The notes under the pieces are model-generated. The model worked only from the letters and a program-made list of their open reading frames with translations. It searched no databases and was not told the DNA's origin. From positions 1 through 64,000 of the forward strand of contig JBBPYC010000054.1 of assembly GCA_038200275.1 (NCBI GenBank): a DNA stretch of 64,000 nucleotides, given 5' to 3'. Of the stretch, positions 34,406-42,113 are shown piece after piece; positions within the stretch are counted from its first letter, which is position 1, and each line of letters begins with the position of its first letter. Made by a program: the position numbers and the translations under genes. This DNA comes from JBBPYC01 sp038200275. GTDB lineage: Bacteria; Pseudomonadota; Gammaproteobacteria; Burkholderiales; Burkholderiaceae_C.

Positions 34406-34428
34406 ACTCTTATATAAGACATAAGAGT
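34406..34428. promoter_or_regulatory. nested palindrome upstream of aceA (putative operator)
   Basis: Two perfect inverted repeats overlap. The arms ACTCTTAT (34406-34413) and ATAAGAGT (34421-34428) flank a 7-base spacer, and the first arm is itself part of the perfect 12-base palindrome TCTTATATAAGA (34408-34419). The AT-rich block is 120 bases ahead of the isocitrate lyase start in GC-rich DNA, as expected for a regulator site overlapping the promoter. The regulator is not known from the sequence. Confidence 0.6.
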
Positions 34429-34547
34429 CGAAATTTGCGTTAAACTCAGTGCCTTGCCAAGCGCAGGATCGCCTGCTACAGATCCGTTTTTTTTGCCTTG
34501 GGCAAATAGTTATTCACTCCCATCGACCAAGCAAGCAGGAGGTTTCC

Positions 34548-35867
34548 ATGCCGCAGAACATCACCGAACAACTGAGCCGCGAACAGCAGGTTTCCGCACT
34601 CGAGAAAGACTGGGCCAACAATCCACGCTGGAAAGGCATCAAGCGCGGCTACAGCGCCGCCGACGTGGTGCGCCTGCGCGGTTCGGTCCCCGTCGAGTAC
34701 ACGCTGGCCCGGCGGGGTTCGGAAAAACTCTGGGACCTGCTGGCCACCGAGCCGTACATCAACACGTTGGGCGCGCTGACTGGCGGCCAGGCCATGCAGC
34801 AGGTGAAAGCCGGCGTCAAGGCGATCTATCTGTCGGGTTGGCAAGTCGCGGCCGACGCGAACAACTATTCATCGATGTACCCGGACCAGTCGCTGTATCC
34901 GGTGGACTCGGTGCCGAACGTGGTCGAGCGCATCAACAACTCGTTCCGCCGCGCCGACGAGATCCAGTGGTCGAAGGGCATGAACCCCGGCGACAAGGGC
35001 TACATCGACTACTTCGCACCGATCGTGGCCGATGCCGAAGCCGGTTTCGGCGGCGTGCTGAATGCGTTCGAACTCATGAAAGCCATGATCCGCGCGGGCG
35101 CCGGTGCGGTCCACTTCGAAGACCAGCTCGCTTCGGTCAAGAAATGCGGCCACATGGGCGGCAAGGTGCTGGTGCCCACCGTGGAAGCCTGCCAAAAACT
35201 GATCGCTGCCCGCATGGCGGCTGACGTCTACGGCGTGCCGACGCTCGTGATCGCGCGCACCGATGCGGAAGCCGCCGACCTCTTGACCAGCGACTACGAC
35301 GAGCGCGACAAACCGTTTCTGACCGGGGAGCGCACGTCGGAAGGCTTCTACAAGACCAAGAAAGGCATGGATCAGGCCATCTCCCGCGCTGTGGCCTATG
35401 CCGACTATGCCGATCTGGTTTGGTGCGAAACTGGCACACCGGACCTCGAATTCGCACGCAAGTTTGCCGAGGCTGTTCACAAGGTGCACCCAGGCAAGAT
35501 GCTCGCGTACAACTGCTCGCCGTCGTTCAACTGGAAGAAGAACATCGACGACGCCACCATCGCCAAGTTCCAGAAAGAGCTCGGCGCGATGGGCTACAAG
35601 TATCAGTTCATCACGCTGGCCGGCATCCACTCGATGTGGTTCAACATGTTCGACCTCTCACAAGACTATGTGAAGCGCGGTATGACGGCGTATGTCGAAA
35701 AAGTGCAGGAGCCCGAGTTCGCAGCACGCGACCGCGGCTATACGTTCGTGTCGCACCAGCAAGAAGTTGGCACCGGCTACTTCGACGACGTGACCACTGC
35801 AATCCAGGGCGGCAAGTCAAGCGTCACGGCGCTGACCGGCTCCACCGAAGAAGAGCAGTTTCACTAA
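34548..35867 (+). CDS. aceA: isocitrate lyase
   Basis: AceA splits isocitrate to succinate and glyoxylate, the first step of the glyoxylate shunt needed for growth on acetate or fatty acids. The catalytic loop KKCGHMGGKVLVP lies near residues 197-205; further signatures are GWQVAADANNYSSMYPDQSLYP, quoted here in part as WQVAADANNYSSMYPDQ, YIDYFAPIVADAEAGFGG, and YNCSPSFNWKK. The protein of 439 residues is typical. AGGAGG stands six bases before the ATG, a very strong ribosome site. It is followed by a rho-independent terminator, so it is a single-gene unit. Confidence 0.97.
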   Translation: MPQNITEQLSREQQVSALEKDWANNPRWKGIKRGYSAADVVRLRGSVPVEYTLARRGSEKLWDLLATEPYINTLGALTGGQAMQQVKAGVKAIYLSGWQVAADANNYSSMYPDQSLYPVDSVPNVVERINNSFRRADEIQWSKGMNPGDKGYIDYFAPIVADAEAGFGGVLNAFELMKAMIRAGAGAVHFEDQLASVKKCGHMGGKVLVPTVEACQKLIAARMAADVYGVPTLVIARTDAEAADLLTSDYDERDKPFLTGERTSEGFYKTKKGMDQAISRAVAYADYADLVWCETGTPDLEFARKFAEAVHKVHPGKMLAYNCSPSFNWKKNIDDATIAKFQKELGAMGYKYQFITLAGIHSMWFNMFDLSQDYVKRGMTAYVEKVQEPEFAARDRGYTFVSHQQEVGTGYFDDVTTAIQGGKSSVTALTGSTEEEQFH

Positions 35868-35910
35868 AGACGAGGCCCAACAAGCGGTACAGACACCGCT
35901 TGCTCAATCG

Positions 35911-35937
35911 AGCCCGGCCATGTGCCGGGCTTTTTTT
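35911..35937 (+). terminator. rho-independent terminator of aceA
   Basis: The stem AGCCCGG / CCGGGCT with a seven-base loop is followed directly by seven T residues, 44 bases after the aceA stop. This is the clearest terminator in the window. Confidence 0.88.
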
Positions 35938-36039
35938 CATCTGCAGCGGCATGCGCTCATGACTGACTGACGAGCCAAGCTCGCACAAGTGGGATCGCTT
36001 TGGCGCGCGTAGAGCCCGCGCGGTGGGTCCCCCCCGACG

Positions 36040-37332
36040 TCAGCTTGGCAAAAACAGCGCTTGCAAGTCCGACAAAAAATCAAAGCCGCGCTCGGTCGGC
36101 CAAATGCGCACCAGATCGCGTTCGATCAAGCCGCGCTTCTCAGCCTCAAGCAGTGGCGCAGCAATTGCATTGAGCCCAAGTCCGGTACGCGCTGCAAAAT
36201 CCTGCAGCGCAAATCCTTTGCGCAGACGCAGCGCATTCAGCATGAACTCAAACGCGAGGTCGCTGCGTGGCACTTCGGTGTCTTGCACCACCGCGTTGCC
36301 AGCCAACGCGCGATCCATGTAGAGGTTGGGTTCACGCACGCGCACCTGGCGCTGGATGCGGTGCGGAAAACTTAACTTGCCGTGCGCGCCGGCCCCAAGC
36401 CCGAGGTAGTCACCGAAGCGCCAGTAGTTCAAGTTGTGCTGCGATTCATGACCCGGCTTTGCATACGCTGAGACTTCGTAGCGTGCCAGCCCGGCCGCGT
36501 TCGTCAGCTCGGTGATTCGGTCCAGCATCGCGTAGGCCAGATCGTCGTCTGGCACCACGGGCGGAAACTTGGCAAAGTAGGTATTCGGCTCGATCGTCAA
36601 GTGATAGACCGACAGATGCGGCGGCGCAAACGACAGTGCGGTCTGCACGTCTTGCTCAAGCTGGTCGATCGTCTGCCCCGGCAGCGCATACATCAGGTCG
36701 AGGTTGAATGTGTCGAAGGCAGAGCGCGCCTCTTCCAATGCAGCCATCGCCTGGGCGCGGTCGTGCACGCGGCCAAGCACTTCGAGGTGCGCATCGTTGA
36801 AGCTCTGCACACCGATCGACAGTCGCGTGACGCCGGCGGCGCGAAACGCGCGAAAGCGGTTCGTCTCGAATGTGCCGGGATTCGCTTCGAGCGTGACTTC
36901 GCAGTCCGGCGCCAGTCGCAGCCGCGCGCGCACGGCGGCAAGCAAGCGGTCGATCTCATCAGGTGAAAACAGGCTTGGCGTGCCGCCGCCGATGAACACG
37001 CTGTGGATTGACCGGCCCCAGATGAGCGGCAACGACGCTTCCAGGTCGGCGATCAGCGCGTCCACATAGCGTGCTTCAGGCAACGCATTTGAGGCCGCAC
37101 CGTCGCCCCGCCATTCGTGCGAATTGAAGTCGCAGTACGGGCACTTCTTGATGCACCACGGCAGATGCAGATAGAGTGACAGCGGCGGCAGCGCGGGCAA
37201 CTGCAGCGTGCCGGGCCGCAGGAAGTGCGAGACGTCGGACAAGGCCGCTTGCGCAGCGAGCGCTGATTCAGCAGCCGCCGTGATGGGAATCACGCTGCGG
37301 GATGATGGCGGCGACGACGGTAAAGTGGCCAC
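36040..37332 (-). CDS. hemW: radical SAM family haem chaperone HemW
   Basis: HemW binds haem and a [4Fe-4S] cluster and is thought to deliver haem to respiratory enzymes; it was long annotated as oxygen-independent coproporphyrinogen oxidase. The cluster motif is Cys60, Cys64, Cys67 in CIKKCPYCDFNSHE, followed by FIGGGTPSLFSPDEI and RLSIGVQSFNDAHLEVLGR. The 50-residue leader before the core is variable. The start is a GTG at 37332, one base after the rdgB stop, giving 430 residues; a later GTG is possible. The operon order rph-rdgB-hemW is common in beta-proteobacteria. Confidence 0.93.
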   Translation of the reverse strand: MATLPSSPPSSRSVIPITAAAESALAAQAALSDVSHFLRPGTLQLPALPPLSLYLHLPWCIKKCPYCDFNSHEWRGDGAASNALPEARYVDALIADLEASLPLIWGRSIHSVFIGGGTPSLFSPDEIDRLLAAVRARLRLAPDCEVTLEANPGTFETNRFRAFRAAGVTRLSIGVQSFNDAHLEVLGRVHDRAQAMAALEEARSAFDTFNLDLMYALPGQTIDQLEQDVQTALSFAPPHLSVYHLTIEPNTYFAKFPPVVPDDDLAYAMLDRITELTNAAGLARYEVSAYAKPGHESQHNLNYWRFGDYLGLGAGAHGKLSFPHRIQRQVRVREPNLYMDRALAGNAVVQDTEVPRSDLAFEFMLNALRLRKGFALQDFAARTGLGLNAIAAPLLEAEKRGLIERDLVRIWPTERGFDFLSDLQALFLPS

Positions 37333-37333
37333 T

Positions 37334-37972
37334 TTATCGGTCCAGCCAACGTTCGCGAATCTGACGCGCGATGTCGCGTGCGGCCTGACCGCGGTGGCTG
37401 TGCGCGTTCTTCAGCTCGGGGTCGATCTGCGCAAAGGTGCGCCCAAGCTGCGGCAACCACAGCACTGGATCGAAGCCGAAACCGTGTTCGCCGATGGCCG
37501 CGCGCGTGATCTCACCCGATGCACGGCCGACCGCAATCAGCGGCTCGGGGTCGTCGGCATGGCGCAATGCGACGATCGTGCTGACCAGCGTGGCGCGGCG
37601 CTGTGTGCTGTCGCCAAGCTGTTCGAGTAACGCGCGCACGTTGTTGGCGTCGCCCTTCTCGTAGCCGAAACGCGTGGCGTAGAACGCCGTGTCCACACCC
37701 GGCTCGCCGCCCCAGGCATCCACACACAACCCGGCATCATCGGCCAACGCTGGCAGGCCACTGGCGCGCGCGGCATGGCGCGCCTTGGCCAGTGCGTTCT
37801 CCACAAAGGTGTGAAACGGCTCCTCCGCTTCCGAAATGCCGAGATCGGCCTGGGCAACCAAGTCCAGCCCGAGCGGCGCAAATAGCGCGCGCAACTCGGC
37901 CAGCTTGCCCGCATTGTTTGATGCAAGCACGATTTGTTGAACCAAACCGGCCGGAGGCGCTTCGCTGTCCAT
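37334..37972 (-). CDS. rdgB: non-canonical purine NTP pyrophosphatase RdgB/HAM1
   Basis: RdgB hydrolyses dITP, XTP and related bad nucleotides to monophosphates, keeping them out of DNA. Family motifs are VLASNNAGKLAELRALF, the acidic EEPFHTFVENALAKARHAA, LADDAGLCVDAW, and GFGFDPVLWLP near the C-terminus. It has 212 residues, normal for the family. It lies ten bases after rph and one base ahead of hemW, clearly one transcript. Confidence 0.95.
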   Translation of the reverse strand: MDSEAPPAGLVQQIVLASNNAGKLAELRALFAPLGLDLVAQADLGISEAEEPFHTFVENALAKARHAARASGLPALADDAGLCVDAWGGEPGVDTAFYATRFGYEKGDANNVRALLEQLGDSTQRRATLVSTIVALRHADDPEPLIAVGRASGEITRAAIGEHGFGFDPVLWLPQLGRTFAQIDPELKNAHSHRGQAARDIARQIRERWLDR

Positions 37973-37981
37973 TGAAGTCTG

Positions 37982-38713
37982 CTACTTATTCGATAGTGCC
38001 CGACGTTGCAGCTCGACCAGCTCGTCGATGCCTTGTGTGGCCAGCGCAAGCAGCCGGTCCATCTCGGCGCGCGAGAACGGCGTACCTTCCGCCGTGCCCT
38101 GCACTTCGACAAAGCCGCCAGCACCGGTCATCACGACGTTCATGTCGGTGTCGCAGGCCGAGTCTTCAACGTATTCGAGGTCCAGCAGCGGCGTGCCCTG
38201 CACGATGCCGACCGACACCGCCGCGACGTGCGAGCGGATTGGGCTTGCCACAAGCTTGCCTGCATCCAGCAGCGTCTGCACGGCATCTTGTGCGGCCACG
38301 AACGCACCGCAGATCGCAGCGCAGCGCGTGCCGCCATCGGCTTGCAGCACGTCGCAATCCAGCGTGATGGTACGTTCGCCCAATGCGGCCAGATCAAACA
38401 CTGCGCGCAATGATCGACCGATGAGTCGCTGGATTTCCTGCGTACGGCCGCTTTGCTTGCCGCGCGCGGCTTCGCGGTCGCCGCGTGTGTGCGTGGCGCG
38501 CGGCAACATGCCGTATTCGGCCGTGACCCACCCTTCGCCACTGCCGCGTTTGTGCGGGGGTACTTTTTCTTCCACCGAGGCGGTGCACAGCACACGGGTG
38601 GCGCCCATCTCGATCAAGACAGACCCTTCCGCATGCACGGTGAAGCCGCGCGTGATGCGCACCGGGCGCAGTTGATCGGGGCGGCGGGCGGCGCTTCGCT
38701 GAAATGCAGACAT
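37982..38713 (-). CDS. rph: ribonuclease PH
   Basis: RNase PH is a phosphorolytic 3'-5' exoribonuclease that trims tRNA precursors. The family opening RRPDQLRPVRITRGFT is followed by GSVLIEMGATRVLCTASVEE, RTQEIQRLIGRSLRAVFDL, and LDCDVLQADGGTRCAAICGA, where the phosphate- and metal-binding residues are found. The length is 243 residues. It leads the rph-rdgB-hemW operon; its promoter should lie in the region to the right. Confidence 0.96.
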   Translation of the reverse strand: MSAFQRSAARRPDQLRPVRITRGFTVHAEGSVLIEMGATRVLCTASVEEKVPPHKRGSGEGWVTAEYGMLPRATHTRGDREAARGKQSGRTQEIQRLIGRSLRAVFDLAALGERTITLDCDVLQADGGTRCAAICGAFVAAQDAVQTLLDAGKLVASPIRSHVAAVSVGIVQGTPLLDLEYVEDSACDTDMNVVMTGAGGFVEVQGTAEGTPFSRAEMDRLLALATQGIDELVELQRRALSNK

Positions 38714-39096
38714 GAGGTGATGTAGGGGCGATTGGTGTGGGGACGAGAGGGCTGGGCCGGATCAAATACAGATCCTGAGGACCATTCGGACCCATTGACC
38801 GGGCTTGCAGCCGCGGCGCCGGGTCCGGACGTCATCCGATTGTCGTCGCAGCGCAGTGGGCACCGACGCCTGGATAGGCCCATTCGACTGGACGGGCGCA
38901 GGCTGTCGCTGCAGAACCACCACGGCCGATGTCTGAGCAAGCAATGCAGCGCACCCGAGACACGACTCAATGTGATGCGCTGCGATGCGCTCAAAACAGG
39001 TTTTGCGATTCCCGCGCTGAAGCGCTCAAATATTCGAGCAGCAGGGACGCAAGTAGGGGCGCGCAGCGGCGGCGCACGCCAAGCGCGGCGTGCGGG
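38714..39096. other. 383-base intergenic region, no gene seen
   Basis: Between rph and the phosphatase gene, both on the minus strand, there are only short unrelated frames. The left portion must include the rph promoter. A possible hairpin GCGCTGAAGCGC occurs near 39017-39028, but no T-run follows in either direction. Nothing else is recognised. Confidence 0.4.
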
Positions 39097-40026
39097 TCAG
39101 ACCCTGCGGGCTGCAGTGCGCCGGATGGCCTCGTTGATCTCGGCGATGGTGCGCTCGATCGTCGCCTCATCGAGTTCATCGTCCTCTTCGACGTCCAGCA
39201 ACATGCCGTCTCTGCCCACGTCCTGGATGGTGGACGCGTAGCCCGCCGAGTCAAGGAACTCGCCGGGCTGACTGCCTGCGGTGGGCACGGCCGCAGCCGC
39301 GTCCGGGGCGATCCATTCGACCCCGATCACGGTCACGTTGTCGCTGCTCGCACCGGCGCGCGCAAGCGCCTGGTCGATCAATGCGGGCACCGACTGATCA
39401 ACCGGCGCGCTATCGATCTGCACAACGATCTCCGGGTCTGGCAGCGCGCCCCAGAGGCCGTCCGAGCACAGCACGATCCGGTCGCCATGCTGCAGCATCT
39501 GCGGCTCGCTCAAGTCATACATCGGATCGGCCGGTGAGCCGATGCAGGTGAACAGCACATTGCGGTTGAACTGGATCGGCCGCTGCGGCACGCGCGCGGC
39601 GTGCTCGGCATAGGAATGGTCGCGCGTGCGTTTGAGTAACTGGCCCGCGCGTACCATGTAGAGCCTTGAGTCGCCGCAGTGGATCCAGGTCACGAAACCA
39701 TGTTGCATCACGGCAGCCACCAGCGTGGTGCGCGGGCTGTCACGCATGCGCTGCTCGGTCGCATACGCAGCAATCCGCCGGTGCGCCGTGTGCAGTGCCG
39801 ACACCAGAAAATCGGCCGGGTTGACCAGTACCGGGGTGGCCTCGCGCTGGAACAACGCACTGCAGCTTTGCAAAGCCAGCTGGGCTGCGACTTCGCCTTG
39901 CGGGTGCCCGCCCATGCCGTCGGCCAACAAGAACAAGCTCGATTCACGCGTATAGCAATAGCCCATGCGATCCTCGTTTTTCTTGCGGCCACCCTGACTG
40001 CTGGCTTGGAAAACCGAGAACTTCAT
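39097..40026 (-). CDS. PP2C-family serine/threonine phosphatase
   Basis: A metal-dependent protein phosphatase that should reverse phosphorylation by the kinase coded three bases upstream. Metal-binding and active-site motifs are GGRKKNEDRMGYC, LLADGMGGHPQGE, VTWIHCGDSRLYM, VLCSDGLWGAL and SDNVTVIGVEW. After the catalytic domain (about residues 1-240) a C-terminal tail with acidic VEEDDELDEATIERTIAEIN is added, perhaps a partner-binding part. The length is 309 residues. Sensor membrane segments are lacking, so it is cytosolic. Confidence 0.92.
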   Translation of the reverse strand: MKFSVFQASSQGGRKKNEDRMGYCYTRESSLFLLADGMGGHPQGEVAAQLALQSCSALFQREATPVLVNPADFLVSALHTAHRRIAAYATEQRMRDSPRTTLVAAVMQHGFVTWIHCGDSRLYMVRAGQLLKRTRDHSYAEHAARVPQRPIQFNRNVLFTCIGSPADPMYDLSEPQMLQHGDRIVLCSDGLWGALPDPEIVVQIDSAPVDQSVPALIDQALARAGASSDNVTVIGVEWIAPDAAAAVPTAGSQPGEFLDSAGYASTIQDVGRDGMLLDVEEDDELDEATIERTIAEINEAIRRTAARRV

Positions 40027-40029
40027 CGC

Positions 40030-41034
40030 TTACCTGGCCCGTGCCGCTGCGGGCTCTGCGGTCTTGCCCTTCTTCGCGTCCGACACCATGGTGTCGATCG
40101 ACAAACGCATCTTCTCTGCCACCGACAGCCGCGTGTACTGACGATCGCCCTCGCGGCTCAACTCCTTTTGCAGTGCGAACACCGACTGTGGGCGCGCAAG
40201 CGGATCGAGCGCCATGCACCAGTCGACCAGCTCGATCAAATTGTCCGAGTAGGTGCCGCGCAACTTGCTGAGCGACAGCTGCAGCCGATCCTTGTCGGCG
40301 CGCTGCGGCGCGTCGTTCGGCGGATAGCCGTGCATGCAGGCATAGATGCAGGCGCCGATTGCGTAGATGTCGGTCCACGGCCCCATCTGCGAATCGCGCC
40401 GATACATCTCGGGCGCCGCAAAGCCGGGCGTGTACATGGGCCGCACGAAGTTGCCTTCCTTGGACAGCACCTCGCGCGCAGCGCCGAAGTCGATCAGCAC
40501 CGCCTTGTTGTCGTCGGTGATGAAGATGTTGGCCGGCTTGATGTCCAGGTGCAGCATCTTGTGCTGGTGCACGATGCGCAAGCCGCGCAGGATCTCGTCG
40601 AACAACGACCGGATGGTCGACTCGCGAAATACCTTTTGTTGCTTCAAGTCGCGCGCGGTCACGATGAAGTCCTGCAGCGTCGCGCCTTCCAGGAAATTCA
40701 TCACCATGTAGACGGTCTCGTTCTCCCGAAAGAAGTTCATCACACTTACGACGGAAGCGTGCGAAATCTGCGCCAGTGCGCGGCCTTCTTCAAAGAAGCT
40801 CTTCAAGCCCAACCGGTACAGCGAGAGCTTGTCGGATGCCACTTGCGGCAGCCTTTCGCCCAGCGCACGCGTGGCCAGCGATGCAGGCAGGTATTCCTTG
40901 ATCGCGACCTGCTGGCCTTGCGTATCGAGTGCGAGATAGACCAGCCCGAAGCCGCCGGCCGACAGCTTTCTCACCACGCGGTAGCCACCGATCACCGATT
41001 CAGGAGGCAGCGGCGCAGGCTTTGTTTTCGACAT
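40030..41034 (-). CDS. Hanks-type serine/threonine protein kinase
   Basis: A cytosolic eukaryote-like protein kinase of 334 residues. The Gly-rich loop is LSAGGFGLVYLALD, the ATP-binding Lys is in VAIKEYLPASL, the catalytic loop is MLHLDIKPANIFI (HLD in place of HRD), and the metal loop is LIDFGAAREVL. The activation segment ends in TPGFAAPEMY. There is no transmembrane helix or PASTA/FHA sensor domain. Kinase and PP2C phosphatase are paired with a three-base gap, as in other proteobacterial signalling pairs and type VI secretion loci; no type VI genes are in the window. Confidence 0.93.
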   Translation of the reverse strand: MSKTKPAPLPPESVIGGYRVVRKLSAGGFGLVYLALDTQGQQVAIKEYLPASLATRALGERLPQVASDKLSLYRLGLKSFFEEGRALAQISHASVVSVMNFFRENETVYMVMNFLEGATLQDFIVTARDLKQQKVFRESTIRSLFDEILRGLRIVHQHKMLHLDIKPANIFITDDNKAVLIDFGAAREVLSKEGNFVRPMYTPGFAAPEMYRRDSQMGPWTDIYAIGACIYACMHGYPPNDAPQRADKDRLQLSLSKLRGTYSDNLIELVDWCMALDPLARPQSVFALQKELSREGDRQYTRLSVAEKMRLSIDTMVSDAKKGKTAEPAAARAR

Positions 41035-41195
41035 GACGTTGAATGGGGAAAGCGGGTTGCGGTGGGTCCGCGTGAAGGGCGCGGATCGCGGAAAAAAGAA
41101 CGACGAAATGAAACGCGGTTATTCTTTGCCGCCTTGCAACGACACCCGGGACTGCTATCAAAACCGACCCCTCGATTGCCAATTCAGTCTACAGC

Positions 41196-42113
41196 ATGAC
41201 CGGTTGGGCAAGCGTCCAAAAAGTTGGCAAAAACGCCTCTGAAGATGCGACTTTCGATGCCGGGCGACCGGCTCGCATCGGCCTTGAAATCCGATCGGTG
41301 AACAGCCGATTTCTGGACCTTACGCTGCGTTTACCGGACGCCCTGCGCGTGCATGAGGCGGTGCTGCGCCAATTGCTTGGCGAACATTGCAAGCGCGGCA
41401 AGGTTGAGTTGCGCGTAGCCATTCTTGAAGCACCCGACAGCGGTTTGGCGGCCAGCCCGACATCACAGCAATTGCAGCAACTCGCAGCCGTGCAGGCCAC
41501 CATTCGTGACTGGCTGCCCCATGCGGCCGAGCTGTCGGTGGCGGATGCACTGCGGCTGTGTCAGCCTCGGGCAGACGATGCATCGGCACTGTCTATCGAT
41601 GCAAAGGGGATCACGACACTCGCACGGGAAGCGATCGAGGCGCTGCTGGAGGCACGCGCAAGCGAAGGCGCACGGCTCGCGCAAGTGCTGCTGGGCAATG
41701 TGGCCGAACTGCGGCGATTGGCGCGCGAAGCGGTGCCGCTGCTGCCCGTCCTGGTCGCGCAGGCGCGGCAGCGTTTTCTCGATCGCTGGCGCGATGCGTT
41801 GAGTCAGGCCGACCAAGGCGCCACCCTGCCTGAAGCAGCGCAAGACCGTGCGCTGTCCGAGGCCACCGCGTTTGCACTGCGCATCGATGTGGCCGAAGAG
41901 CTCGCCCGGCTCGCTTCGCATCTGGACGAGATTGAACGGCTGCTGGGGCGCGGCGGCGAAGTCGGCAAACGGCTCGAGTTTCTGATCCAGGAGTTGCAGC
42001 GCGAAGCGAACACGCTGGGCTCGAAATCGGCCGCGCTCGAGTTGAGCCGGATTGCGGTCGACATGAAGGTGCTGATCGAGCAGATGCGCGAGCAGGTGCA
42101 AAACCTCGAGTAG
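41196..42113 (+). CDS. yicC: YicC-family endoribonuclease
   Basis: A widespread protein of the YicC family, reported in other bacteria to be an endoribonuclease that helps degrade small RNA. The usual opening MTGWASVQ is followed by LEIRSVNSRFLDLTLRLPDAL, and the C-terminal domain has LASHLDEIERLLGRGGEVGKRL and IQELQREANTLGSKSAALEL. The length is 305 residues. It is divergent from the kinase gene, separated by 161 bases, and its stop directly abuts the mutS start. Confidence 0.93.
   Translation: MTGWASVQKVGKNASEDATFDAGRPARIGLEIRSVNSRFLDLTLRLPDALRVHEAVLRQLLGEHCKRGKVELRVAILEAPDSGLAASPTSQQLQQLAAVQATIRDWLPHAAELSVADALRLCQPRADDASALSIDAKGITTLAREAIEALLEARASEGARLAQVLLGNVAELRRLAREAVPLLPVLVAQARQRFLDRWRDALSQADQGATLPEAAQDRALSEATAFALRIDVAEELARLASHLDEIERLLGRGGEVGKRLEFLIQELQREANTLGSKSAALELSRIAVDMKVLIEQMREQVQNLE

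Noticed and set aside
41035..41195. tRNA or small RNA between the kinase and yicC genes
   Set aside because: No cloverleaf-like arms or T-loop consensus were found; the gap is simply a divergent promoter region.
39679..41199. 506-codon frame opposite the phosphatase and kinase genes
   Set aside because: Antisense to two clear genes, with the His/Arg/Gln-rich composition that reverse frames show here.
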